Positions 26,857 to 33,940 of a stretch of 33,940 nucleotides of DNA are shown piece by piece; positions within the stretch are counted from its first letter, which is position 1, and the number at the start of each line of letters is the position of its first letter. A program made the translations under genes and the position numbers. The notes under the pieces were generated by a model. That model saw only the letters and a program-made list of their open reading frames with translations, was not told where the DNA came from and searched no databases. Origin of the DNA: Gammaproteobacteria bacterium (GTDB taxonomy: Bacteria; Pseudomonadota; Gammaproteobacteria; Steroidobacterales; Steroidobacteraceae); the NCBI GenBank assembly GCA_003136935.1, contig PLEC01000140.1, positions 1 to 33,940 on the forward strand, given 5' to 3'.

Positions 26857-29469
26857 TTAAGGCTCAACCACCGGCGGCTCATCGGCAGCGGGCGCTTCCC
26901 CGGCCGCAGTGCCCTCTTCGGCGTCAACCTCGCACGCCTCCAGGCTCTCGATGCGCTCGATCCCGACCAGGCGCTCACCTTCTCCCAGGCGGATGAGTCT
27001 CACGCCCTGGGTGTTGCGCCCCTGCACCGAAATTCCCTCCACCGCGGTGCGCACCAGCGTGCCGGTCGAGCTGATGAGCATGATTTCCTGCCCGGCCATG
27101 ACCTGCAGCGCGGCGACGGTGTCACCGTTGCGGTCCGAGGTCTGCAGCGCGATCACGCCCTGGCCGCCGCGGCCATGGGGCGGAAAATCCGCGAGCGGCG
27201 TGAGCTTGCCGTAACCACTCGCCGAAGCCGTCAGCACGTGCCCGTCGCCGACCACGATGAGGGCGATCAGGGACTGCTCGGCGCCTAAGCGGATGCCGCG
27301 CACGCCCGCCGCCTCGCGCCCCATGTGGCGCACTTCACTTTCATGGAAGCGGATGGCCTTGCCGCCGCTGGAAACCAGTACCACTTCGCGCTCGCCGTCG
27401 GTAATGGCCACCCCGACCAGCCGGTCGTTGTCCACCAGGTCCACGGCGATAATGCCGGTGGAACGCGGTCGCGAGAACGACGCCAGCGGGGTTTTCTTCA
27501 CGGTGCCGGCGCGGGTCGCCATGAATACGAAGTGCTGCTCGTCGTACTGCTTCACGGGCAGCAGCGCGTTGATCTTTTCGCCCTCCCCGAGCGGCAGCAG
27601 ATTCACCATCGGCTTGCCGCGCGCACCGCGGCCGGCCTGCGGCAACTCGTAGACCTTGAGCCAATACACCTTGCCGCGGTTGGAGAAGCACAACACGGTG
27701 TCGTGCGTATGCGCGACGAACAGCTTCTCGACGAAATCCTCGTCCTTGACGGCGGTCGCGGTCTTGCCGCGCCCACCGCGCCGCTGCGTCTGGTACTCGG
27801 TGAGCGGCTGCGACTTCGCATAGCCGGCGTGCGAGAGCGTCACCACCACGTCCTGCGGCTCGATGAGATCCTCGGTGGTGAGATCGAGGTGATCGCGGTT
27901 GATCTCGGTGCGGCGCGCATCACCATAGGCCTCGCGCACTTCGAGGAGCTCGGCACGCACCACCTGAGTGAGGCGCTCGGGACGGCCGAGGATGTCGCTC
28001 AAGTCGCTGATGTTCTGCAGCAGCTCGCGATACTCGGCAATGATCTTGTCCTGCTCGAGTCCCGTCAGACGATGCAGGCGCATGTCGAGGATCGCCTGCG
28101 CCTGCACTTCCGAGAGGTGATAGCCGTCGGCCTTCAGGCCGAATTCGGCAGCCAGGTCCTGCGGGCGCGTGGAAATGGCGCCGGCGCGCTCCAGCAGCTG
28201 CGTCACCACGCCCGGTGCCCAGACGCGTGCCACGAGTCCCGTGCGCGCCTCGGCGGGCGAGGCGGCCGCCTTGATGAGCGCGATCACCGGGTCGATGTTT
28301 GTGAGCGCGACCGCCAGGCCCTCGAGGATGTGGGCCCGTTCGCGCGCCTTGGCGAGATCGTAAATGGTGCGCCGCGTGACCACCTCGCGGCGATGCCGGA
28401 TGAAAGCCTCCAGCATCTCCTTGAGCGACATCAGCTTGGGCTGCCCGTCCTGCAGCGCCACCATGTTGATGCCAAACACCGTTTCCATCGGCGTCTGCGC
28501 ATACAGGTTGTTGAGGACGATCTCGGTGACTTCGCCGCGCTTCAACTCGATGACGACGCGCATGCCGTCCTTGTCGGACTCATCGCGCAGGCCATCACTG
28601 GCAATGCCGTCGATGAGCTTCTCGCGCACCAGCTGCGCGATACGCTCGATGAGGCGTGCCTTGTTGACCTGGAAGGGAAGCTCGGTGACCACGATCGCCT
28701 GGCGATCGCCCTTGCCGACTTGCTCGATGGTGACGCGCGCGCGCACCGACAGCCGCCCGCGGCCGGTGCGGTAGGCGGTGGCAATTTCCTGGGCGCCGTT
28801 GATGATGCCGCCGGTGGGGAAGTCCGGACCCGGCATGTGCTGCATGAGCGTCGCCAGCGGTACCGCCGGATCATCCAGCAGCGCCAGGCACGCGTTCACC
28901 GTCTCGGTGAGATTGTGCGGCGGAATATTGGTCGCCATGCCGACCGCGATCCCGGTCTGCCCATTGATCAGCAGGTTCGGCACCCGCGACGGCAACACCG
29001 AGGGCTCGTGCTCGGATTCGTCGTAGTTGGGGGTGAAGTCGACCGTGTCCTTTTCGATATCCGCGAGCAGCTCGCTCGCAATACGCGACATGCGCACTTC
29101 GGTGTAGCGCATGGCCGCCGGCATATCGCCGTCGACAGACCCGAAATTGCCCTGGCCGTCGACCAGCAGATAGCGCATGGAAAACGACTGCGCCATGCGC
29201 ACCATGGTGTCGTATACCGCGGTATCCCCGTGCGGGTGGTACTTACCGATGACATCCCCGACCACGCGCGCGGACTTCTTGTAAGGCTTGTTCCAGTCGG
29301 TGCCCAGTTCGCGCATGGCGTAAAGCACGCGCCGGTGCACCGGCTTCAGGCCGTCGCGTACGTCGGGGAGCGCGCGCCCGACGATGACACTCATGGCGTA
29401 GTCGAGGTAGGAGTTGCGCATCTCCTCTTCGAGACTGACGGGCAGGACTTCGCGGGCGATATCAGCCAT
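26857..29469 (-). CDS. gyrA: DNA gyrase subunit A
   Basis: [50 protein letters not shown], GyrA-box QRRGGRG. Confidence 0.98.
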   Translation of the reverse strand: MADIAREVLPVSLEEEMRNSYLDYAMSVIVGRALPDVRDGLKPVHRRVLYAMRELGTDWNKPYKKSARVVGDVIGKYHPHGDTAVYDTMVRMAQSFSMRYLLVDGQGNFGSVDGDMPAAMRYTEVRMSRIASELLADIEKDTVDFTPNYDESEHEPSVLPSRVPNLLINGQTGIAVGMATNIPPHNLTETVNACLALLDDPAVPLATLMQHMPGPDFPTGGIINGAQEIATAYRTGRGRLSVRARVTIEQVGKGDRQAIVVTELPFQVNKARLIERIAQLVREKLIDGIASDGLRDESDKDGMRVVIELKRGEVTEIVLNNLYAQTPMETVFGINMVALQDGQPKLMSLKEMLEAFIRHRREVVTRRTIYDLAKARERAHILEGLAVALTNIDPVIALIKAAASPAEARTGLVARVWAPGVVTQLLERAGAISTRPQDLAAEFGLKADGYHLSEVQAQAILDMRLHRLTGLEQDKIIAEYRELLQNISDLSDILGRPERLTQVVRAELLEVREAYGDARRTEINRDHLDLTTEDLIEPQDVVVTLSHAGYAKSQPLTEYQTQRRGGRGKTATAVKDEDFVEKLFVAHTHDTVLCFSNRGKVYWLKVYELPQAGRGARGKPMVNLLPLGEGEKINALLPVKQYDEQHFVFMATRAGTVKKTPLASFSRPRSTGIIAVDLVDNDRLVGVAITDGEREVVLVSSGGKAIRFHESEVRHMGREAAGVRGIRLGAEQSLIALIVVGDGHVLTASASGYGKLTPLADFPPHGRGGQGVIALQTSDRNGDTVAALQVMAGQEIMLISSTGTLVRTAVEGISVQGRNTQGVRLIRLGEGERLVGIERIESLEACEVDAEEGTAAGEAPAADEPPVVEP

Positions 29470-29572
29470 TTACGGGGGAACCAGAGTTAAACACGAAGTT
29501 TATCATGAAGCGCCGCAGTCACCGGCGGGCTTCAGGGGCGCGTGCGCTCCAGCTGCCGATATACTGCGCACG

Positions 29573-30316
29573 ATGTCCAGCACCCACACCGCCAGTGCCG
29601 CGAATGCCGACCAGGACGAGCTGCGCAAGTTCGACGCACTGGCGGCGCGCTTCTGGGACGTGCGGGGGGAGTTCCGTCCCCTGCACCTGCTTAACCCGGT
29701 GCGCTCGCAGTTTATCGCCGGGCACACGAGGCTCCCCGGCGCGCGGCTCCTGGATGTCGGCTGCGGCGGGGGACTGCTGGCTGAAGCGCTGGCGCGCGCC
29801 GGCGCGCAGGTGACCGCGATTGATCTCGCCCCGGGCATGATCGAGGTGGCGCGCCTGCACGCCGCGGAATCGGGCCTGGGCATCGACTACCGCGTCGCCG
29901 CGGCGGAGGAACTGCACGCGAGCGCTGCCGGCGCATTTGACGTCGTCACCTGCATGGAAATGCTCGAGCACGTGCCGGAACCTCAGCGCATGGTGGCGAC
30001 CCTGGCAGGCCTCACGCGCCCGGGCGGCGCGCTGTTCGTGTCCACTCTCAACCGCAACCTGAAGTCGTTTCTGCTCGCCATCGTCGGCGCGGAGTACCTC
30101 GCGAAGCTGCTACCGCGCGGCACCCACGAGTACGAAAAGCTCATTCGGCCGGCGGAACTGGCGAGCTGGGCGAGGAGCGCCGGACTCACCCTGGAAGCGC
30201 TCGCGGGTATCGCATTGAACCCCGTCACCGGACACGCCTCACTCACCCGCGACGTGGATGTGAACTACCTGGCGTACTTCACACGCCCCGCATCGGGTGC
30301 GCGCGCGCCGTCATGA
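29573..30316 (+). CDS. ubiG: Bifunctional 2-polyprenyl-6-hydroxyphenol methylase / demethylubiquinol 3-O-methyltransferase
   Basis: FWDVRGEFRPLHLLNPVR, LLDVGCGGGLLAEALARAGAQVTAIDLAPGMIEVAR, HEYEKLIRPAEL; ATG at 29573. Confidence 0.95.
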   Translation: MSSTHTASAANADQDELRKFDALAARFWDVRGEFRPLHLLNPVRSQFIAGHTRLPGARLLDVGCGGGLLAEALARAGAQVTAIDLAPGMIEVARLHAAESGLGIDYRVAAAEELHASAAGAFDVVTCMEMLEHVPEPQRMVATLAGLTRPGGALFVSTLNRNLKSFLLAIVGAEYLAKLLPRGTHEYEKLIRPAELASWARSAGLTLEALAGIALNPVTGHASLTRDVDVNYLAYFTRPASGARAPS

Positions 30317-31608
30317 GCACACTCCTCATCCTCGCGGTCGCCCTCGCGGCGCTCCTGGCCGGTGCCGTGCTCGGCATGCTGGTGGGGCATATCCGCGCCG
30401 CGCAGCGCATCGAGGGGCTGCGCATCGCGCTGGTCGAGGCTCAGACCCGCCTGGAGGGGAGCCTCCTGCAGGACAAGGAGCGCGTGGACCTGCTCGAGCA
30501 GTCCGAGACGCGCCTGCGGGTGGCGTTTGATTCCATTGCCGGTGCCACGCTGCGCAGCAACAGCGAACTTTTTCTGCGGCTGGCGCGCGAGGCACTCGGC
30601 CGCGATCAGGCACTCGCCCAGGGTGCGCTCAAGGAGCGCGAGACGGCCATTGCAGCGCTGGTGGAGCCGCTGCGCAGCGCGCTGCAGCGCACCGAGGAGC
30701 AGGTGCAGACCATAGAACGCGAGCGCCGTGACACGTTCGGCGCGCTGCGCACCCAGATCGAGACGCTCGCCGGCGGCCAGGTGCAGTTACAGAAAGAGAC
30801 GCGCAACCTCGTCACGGCGTTGCGCCGCCCGGAGGTGCGCGGACGCTGGGGGGAACTCACCCTGCGCCGCCTCGTGGAACTCGCAGGACTCTCCGAACAC
30901 TGCGACTTCTCCGAGCAGCCTCAGGTGGCCGGGGAGGACGGCGCGCTGCGCCCGGACCTCGTGGTGCACATGCCGGAAGCGCGCGACCTGGTCATCGATG
31001 CCAAGACGCCGTTCGAGGCCTACCTGAGCGCGATCGATGCCGACACCGAAGAGGAGCGGCAGCAGGCGCTGAAACGTCACGCCCAGCAGGTGGAGGCGCG
31101 CGTGCGCGAACTCGCCTCCAAGAGCTACTGGGCACAGTTCGACCACAGCCCCGAGTTCGCCGTCCTGTTTCTCCCGGGAGACCAGTTCCTCTCGGTCGCG
31201 CTGGCCGAGCGCCCGCAGCTGCTCGAAATCGCGCTCGCACAGAACGTCATCATCGCCACGCCCTCGACGCTCATCGCGCTCCTGAAGACCGTCGCGTACG
31301 GCTGGCGCCAGTCCGCCGTGGCGCACAACGCGGCGCTCATCCGTGATCTGGGCCAGGAACTGTACCGGCGACTGAGTACCTTCGGCGGGCACCTCGGCCG
31401 CATGGGCCAGCGCCTCGGCGGTGCCGTCGAGGCCTACAACGCCGCGGTCGGCTCACTCGAGCGCCAGGTGATGTCGCAGGCGCGGCGCTTCAATGAGCTC
31501 GGGGTGACCGCGGACGCGCCGCTTGCGGAAATAGAACAGGTGACGCAGCTGGCTCGCACCAGCAGCGCGCCGGCCGCGGTCGAATCCCCGAATGCCCACA
31601 AGGCCTGA
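30313..31608 (+). CDS. rmuC: DNA recombination protein RmuC homolog
   Basis: N-terminal TM and coiled-coil then RGRWGELTLRRLVELAGL, DLVIDAKTPFEAYL, FLPGDQFLSVAL, ATPSTLIALLKTVAYGWRQ; ATGA overlap with ubiG. Confidence 0.93.
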   Translation: MSTLLILAVALAALLAGAVLGMLVGHIRAAQRIEGLRIALVEAQTRLEGSLLQDKERVDLLEQSETRLRVAFDSIAGATLRSNSELFLRLAREALGRDQALAQGALKERETAIAALVEPLRSALQRTEEQVQTIERERRDTFGALRTQIETLAGGQVQLQKETRNLVTALRRPEVRGRWGELTLRRLVELAGLSEHCDFSEQPQVAGEDGALRPDLVVHMPEARDLVIDAKTPFEAYLSAIDADTEEERQQALKRHAQQVEARVRELASKSYWAQFDHSPEFAVLFLPGDQFLSVALAERPQLLEIALAQNVIIATPSTLIALLKTVAYGWRQSAVAHNAALIRDLGQELYRRLSTFGGHLGRMGQRLGGAVEAYNAAVGSLERQVMSQARRFNELGVTADAPLAEIEQVTQLARTSSAPAAVESPNAHKA

Positions 31609-32467
31609 GCTGCCGCCCACGCGGACGCTCGTGTCGCTCTACACCCCGGTGGCGCAGCGCACTGCATTCGCAGCCCTGTGCGCCATTGAGGCGCAAATCG
31701 CCGCGAGCCTTAACTCACGGCTCGATCACGAGGTCGCGCACGCGCGGCTCGCGTGGTGGCGCGAAGAATGTGCGCGTGCGGCGCAGGGGCGCCCGACACA
31801 CCCGCTTACCCAGGCACTTGCTGCGAGCTTCGCCAGCTTCGGCCTCAGCGCGCCCACGGGAATTTCCGGATTCGTTGACACCGCCACCTGGGATCTCGCC
31901 GCGGCGACCTTTGAGACCCGCGCGCAGCTCAACGCCTATTGCGACCGCTGGGCGGACGCCATGATCACGCCCCTGATGCAACTCGCTGCCGCGGCCGACG
32001 CGGACGCGCGCTCAGGTGTGACGGGGGCCGCCACGATCCCCAGTGCCAGGAAATTCGGCGCCGCGCTGTGTGAAATAGACCTCCTGGCGAACCTCGCAGG
32101 CGATGCGACTCGCGGGCGCGTACGCGTGAGCCTCGCCGACCTTGCGGCCGCGCAGGCTGCCCCCGAACAACTCGCGCACCCGCCGTGGCCCGCACCACTC
32201 GCAGCAGCGCTGCGTACCCGCCAGCAGCAGCTGCGCGCGCAACTCGCGGTGGCCGTGGGCGAACTGCCGCGCCACGCTCAGCCGGCGCTGCGCGGGATTC
32301 TGGTATGGGTGCGGCTCGCGGCGGCGCAGTCGCGACGCTGCGAGCGCGCCTTGCCTCGGGCGCTCGACCCGCGCGACCATCCCACCCGCGACCATTATCG
32401 GCCACAGGATTCCTGGTGGGCATGGAGTGCCGCACGGCGCGCCACCGCCGGGCGTTTTACACTTTAA
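31592..32467 (+). CDS. Squalene/phytoene synthase-family-like protein, apparently non-catalytic
   Basis: VAQRTAFAALCAIEAQIAAS...LDHEVAHARLAWWREEC, LNAYCDRWADAMITPLMQLAA, FGAALCEIDLLANLAGDATRGRVRVSLADL align by eye with the helical core of trans-isoprenyl (squalene/phytoene) synthases. Confidence 0.7.
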   Translation: MPTRPELPPTRTLVSLYTPVAQRTAFAALCAIEAQIAASLNSRLDHEVAHARLAWWREECARAAQGRPTHPLTQALAASFASFGLSAPTGISGFVDTATWDLAAATFETRAQLNAYCDRWADAMITPLMQLAAAADADARSGVTGAATIPSARKFGAALCEIDLLANLAGDATRGRVRVSLADLAAAQAAPEQLAHPPWPAPLAAALRTRQQQLRAQLAVAVGELPRHAQPALRGILVWVRLAAAQSRRCERALPRALDPRDHPTRDHYRPQDSWWAWSAARRATAGRFTL

Positions 32468-32481
32468 GGAGGATTGCGAGC

Positions 32482-33306
32482 TTGAGCGGCCCATTTGATC
32501 CGCGCGCCCACAGCGCCCGTGCCGATGAACTCGCCGGCCGGGTCATCGCCATCACCGGCGCGAGCAGCGGCATCGGCCACGCCGTTGCGCTCGCCTGTGC
32601 GCAGCACGCGGCCGAGGTGGTACTCATCGGGCGCGACGCCAAAAAGCTCGAGGTGGTGCACGCCCAAATCACCGCCAGCGGCGCGCCGCAGGCCAGCATC
32701 GCCGTCCTCGACCTCGAAAAGGCACTGGCGCGCGACTACGACCAGCTCGCCGATGCGCTGCTGGAACGTTACGGTCGTCTCGACGGACTGCTGCATAACG
32801 CCGGGGTGCTCGGGACCCTCACGCCCATCGAGCACTACGACGTGCCGACCTGGTGCCGCGTATTGCACGTCAACCTCACTGCCGCGTTCGCCCTCACCCA
32901 GGTGTTGCTGCCGGCGCTGAAAAAGTCCGCCGACGCTTCAGTCGTATTCACCGCCAGCGCCGTGGGACGCGAGGGCCGCGCCTACTGGGGCGCGTATGCC
33001 GTGTCGAAGTTCGCCATCGAAGGGTTGTCGCAGGTGTTAGCGGCGGAGCTGGAAGGCATCAGTCAGGTGCGCGTCAACACCCTGAATCCCGGGCGCGCGC
33101 GCACCGCCATGCGCCGTCAGGCGTACCCCGCCGAGGATCTGGAGACGCTGCCCCTGCCCACGGCGCTCACCGCGCCGTACCTCGCGCTCCTGGGTCCCGC
33201 GAGCCGCGGCGTCACCGGCCGGGCGTTCGACGCTCAGCCGGCCTCTGCCACGGCCGGCCCGGGCAGCAGCGCCGCGAGCTCAGACGCGCTGAGCTCGCGA
33301 AACTGA
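32482..33306 (+). CDS. yciK: YciK-like SDR family oxidoreductase, TTG start
   Basis: GRVIAITGASSGIGHAVALACAQHAAEVVLIGRD, HNAGVLG, YAVSKFAIEGLSQVLAAEL; aaggagg SD about 10 nt before TTG. Confidence 0.88.
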   Translation: MSGPFDPRAHSARADELAGRVIAITGASSGIGHAVALACAQHAAEVVLIGRDAKKLEVVHAQITASGAPQASIAVLDLEKALARDYDQLADALLERYGRLDGLLHNAGVLGTLTPIEHYDVPTWCRVLHVNLTAAFALTQVLLPALKKSADASVVFTASAVGREGRAYWGAYAVSKFAIEGLSQVLAAELEGISQVRVNTLNPGRARTAMRRQAYPAEDLETLPLPTALTAPYLALLGPASRGVTGRAFDAQPASATAGPGSSAASSDALSSRN

Positions 33307-33940
33307 CCACGGCCGAGGGAACGCTCGAGCGTCACCGGGCCGAAATGCGTACGCATCACGCGACTGACGAGCGCGCCCTGGCGCTCGAATAATTGCCGCA
33401 CTTCCTTGCCGCTCGCGCCGCGCGCCACGAGCGTGTACCAGCGATTGGCGCCCTCGCCCCCCGCCGCTGCGCAGCGCTCGACCTGCAGCTGTGCACCGCT
33501 GTCGAGCGTGCCCGCGAGTACCGCCTCGAGCTGAGTTTCGTTGAGCTCGCCGCGCACGCGCACGCCGAACTCGCAAAGCAGGTTGCGCACGCCGCGCTGC
33601 AGGCGCAGCGCGAGCTCCCCGTCGGCGGTCACGAGCTCAAGTCCTCCGTCCACGCGCGGCATCGGGCTCACGGCGATGAAGCGCCGGCCCGCACGCCGGG
33701 GCAGGCGCTGCAGCAGCGCCGGCCGCGCCGACGCGGCTTGCGGGTCGCCGCCGCTCGCCCCGGGGGCCGCCAGAGGTTCACCCGGGGAGCGGTGACACAC
33801 AAACGCGTGCGCCTCGCCCGCGCCGGCGCGCGAGCGAACCAGCCGCCCATCGAGCCGCACCTGGTCGTGGGGGCCGACGCGACCGCCGAGGGCGGCGACT
33901 TCTCCATTGACGGCGAGACGACCGGCACGGATCCAGTCTT
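33234..33940 (-). CDS. rluB: RluB/RsuA-family 23S rRNA pseudouridine synthase, truncated at its 5' end by the window edge
   Basis: Reading frame stays open to the window end, encoding an S4-domain segment DWIRAGRLAVNGEVAALGGRVGPHDQVRLDG; then MPRVDGGLELVTADGELALRLQ and GEGANRWYTLVARGASGKEVRQLFERQGALVSRVMRTHFGPVTL. Confidence 0.82.
   Translation of the reverse strand, partial: DWIRAGRLAVNGEVAALGGRVGPHDQVRLDGRLVRSRAGAGEAHAFVCHRSPGEPLAAPGASGGDPQAASARPALLQRLPRRAGRRFIAVSPMPRVDGGLELVTADGELALRLQRGVRNLLCEFGVRVRGELNETQLEAVLAGTLDSGAQLQVERCAAAGGEGANRWYTLVARGASGKEVRQLFERQGALVSRVMRTHFGPVTLERSLGRGQFRELSASELAALLPGPAVAEAG

Noticed and set aside
25956-26996. 346-aa plus-strand ORF antisense to serC
   Set aside because: Overlaps serC, low-complexity Arg/His/Gly composition.
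28968-29060. Search for quinolone-resistance substitution in GyrA
   Set aside because: The [10 protein letters not shown] segment (about 29220-29250) has Thr at the E. coli S83 position and retains Asp at the D87 position; Thr occurs naturally in other gammaproteobacteria, so it is not evidence of acquired resistance.
27325-29490. 721-aa plus-strand ORF antisense to gyrA
   Set aside because: Shadow ORF of gyrA; no recognisable domain.
32185-32481. N-terminal extension of the YciK-like ORF
   Set aside because: Overlaps the upstream synthase-like gene in another frame; the TTG at 32482 with an aaggagg SD is the better start.
1-33940. tRNA/rRNA genes, CRISPR arrays, transposases, integrases or toxin-antitoxin pairs
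   Set aside because: None recognised on either strand by eye; absence is not proven without tRNAscan, CRISPR and HMM searches.

Overview
High-GC, gene-dense chromosomal window, most likely from a gammaproteobacterium. The gene content and the gyrA-serC-serA-pheA-aroA-cmk-rpsA-ihfB order support this; lineage is an inference. About 31 coding regions are supportable. There are no RNA genes, CRISPR arrays, phage genes or insertion sequences that I can see. Left part: HAD phosphatase, MBL-fold hydrolase, S9 peptidase, M50 protease, a small basic protein, a membrane PAS-GGDEF-EAL protein, a His-rich CDF metal exporter, a lipoprotein, a PaaI thioesterase, an operon of SorAB-like sulfite dehydrogenase with an SDR and a DsbA-like isomerase, and ApbE. 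Middle: DUF2934-like protein, galU, lapB, an unknown membrane-anchored Cys-containing protein, ihfB, rpsA, cmk, aroA, pheA, serA, serC, gyrA. Right: ubiG, rmuC, a squalene/phytoene-synthase-like protein with degenerate Asp motifs, a YciK-like SDR, and a truncated RluB-like pseudouridine synthase. I see no unambiguous new multi-gene system. The best leads are (i) the apparent pseudoenzyme of the squalene/phytoene synthase fold between rmuC and yciK, where gph/mupP is often found, (ii) the uncharacterised protein between ihfB and lapB, where lapA is often found, (iii) the sorAB-SDR-isomerase operon, and (iv) a CsoR/RcnR-style operator candidate in front of the CDF exporter with no adjacent regulator. 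All family calls come from motif recognition by eye; no searches were run.
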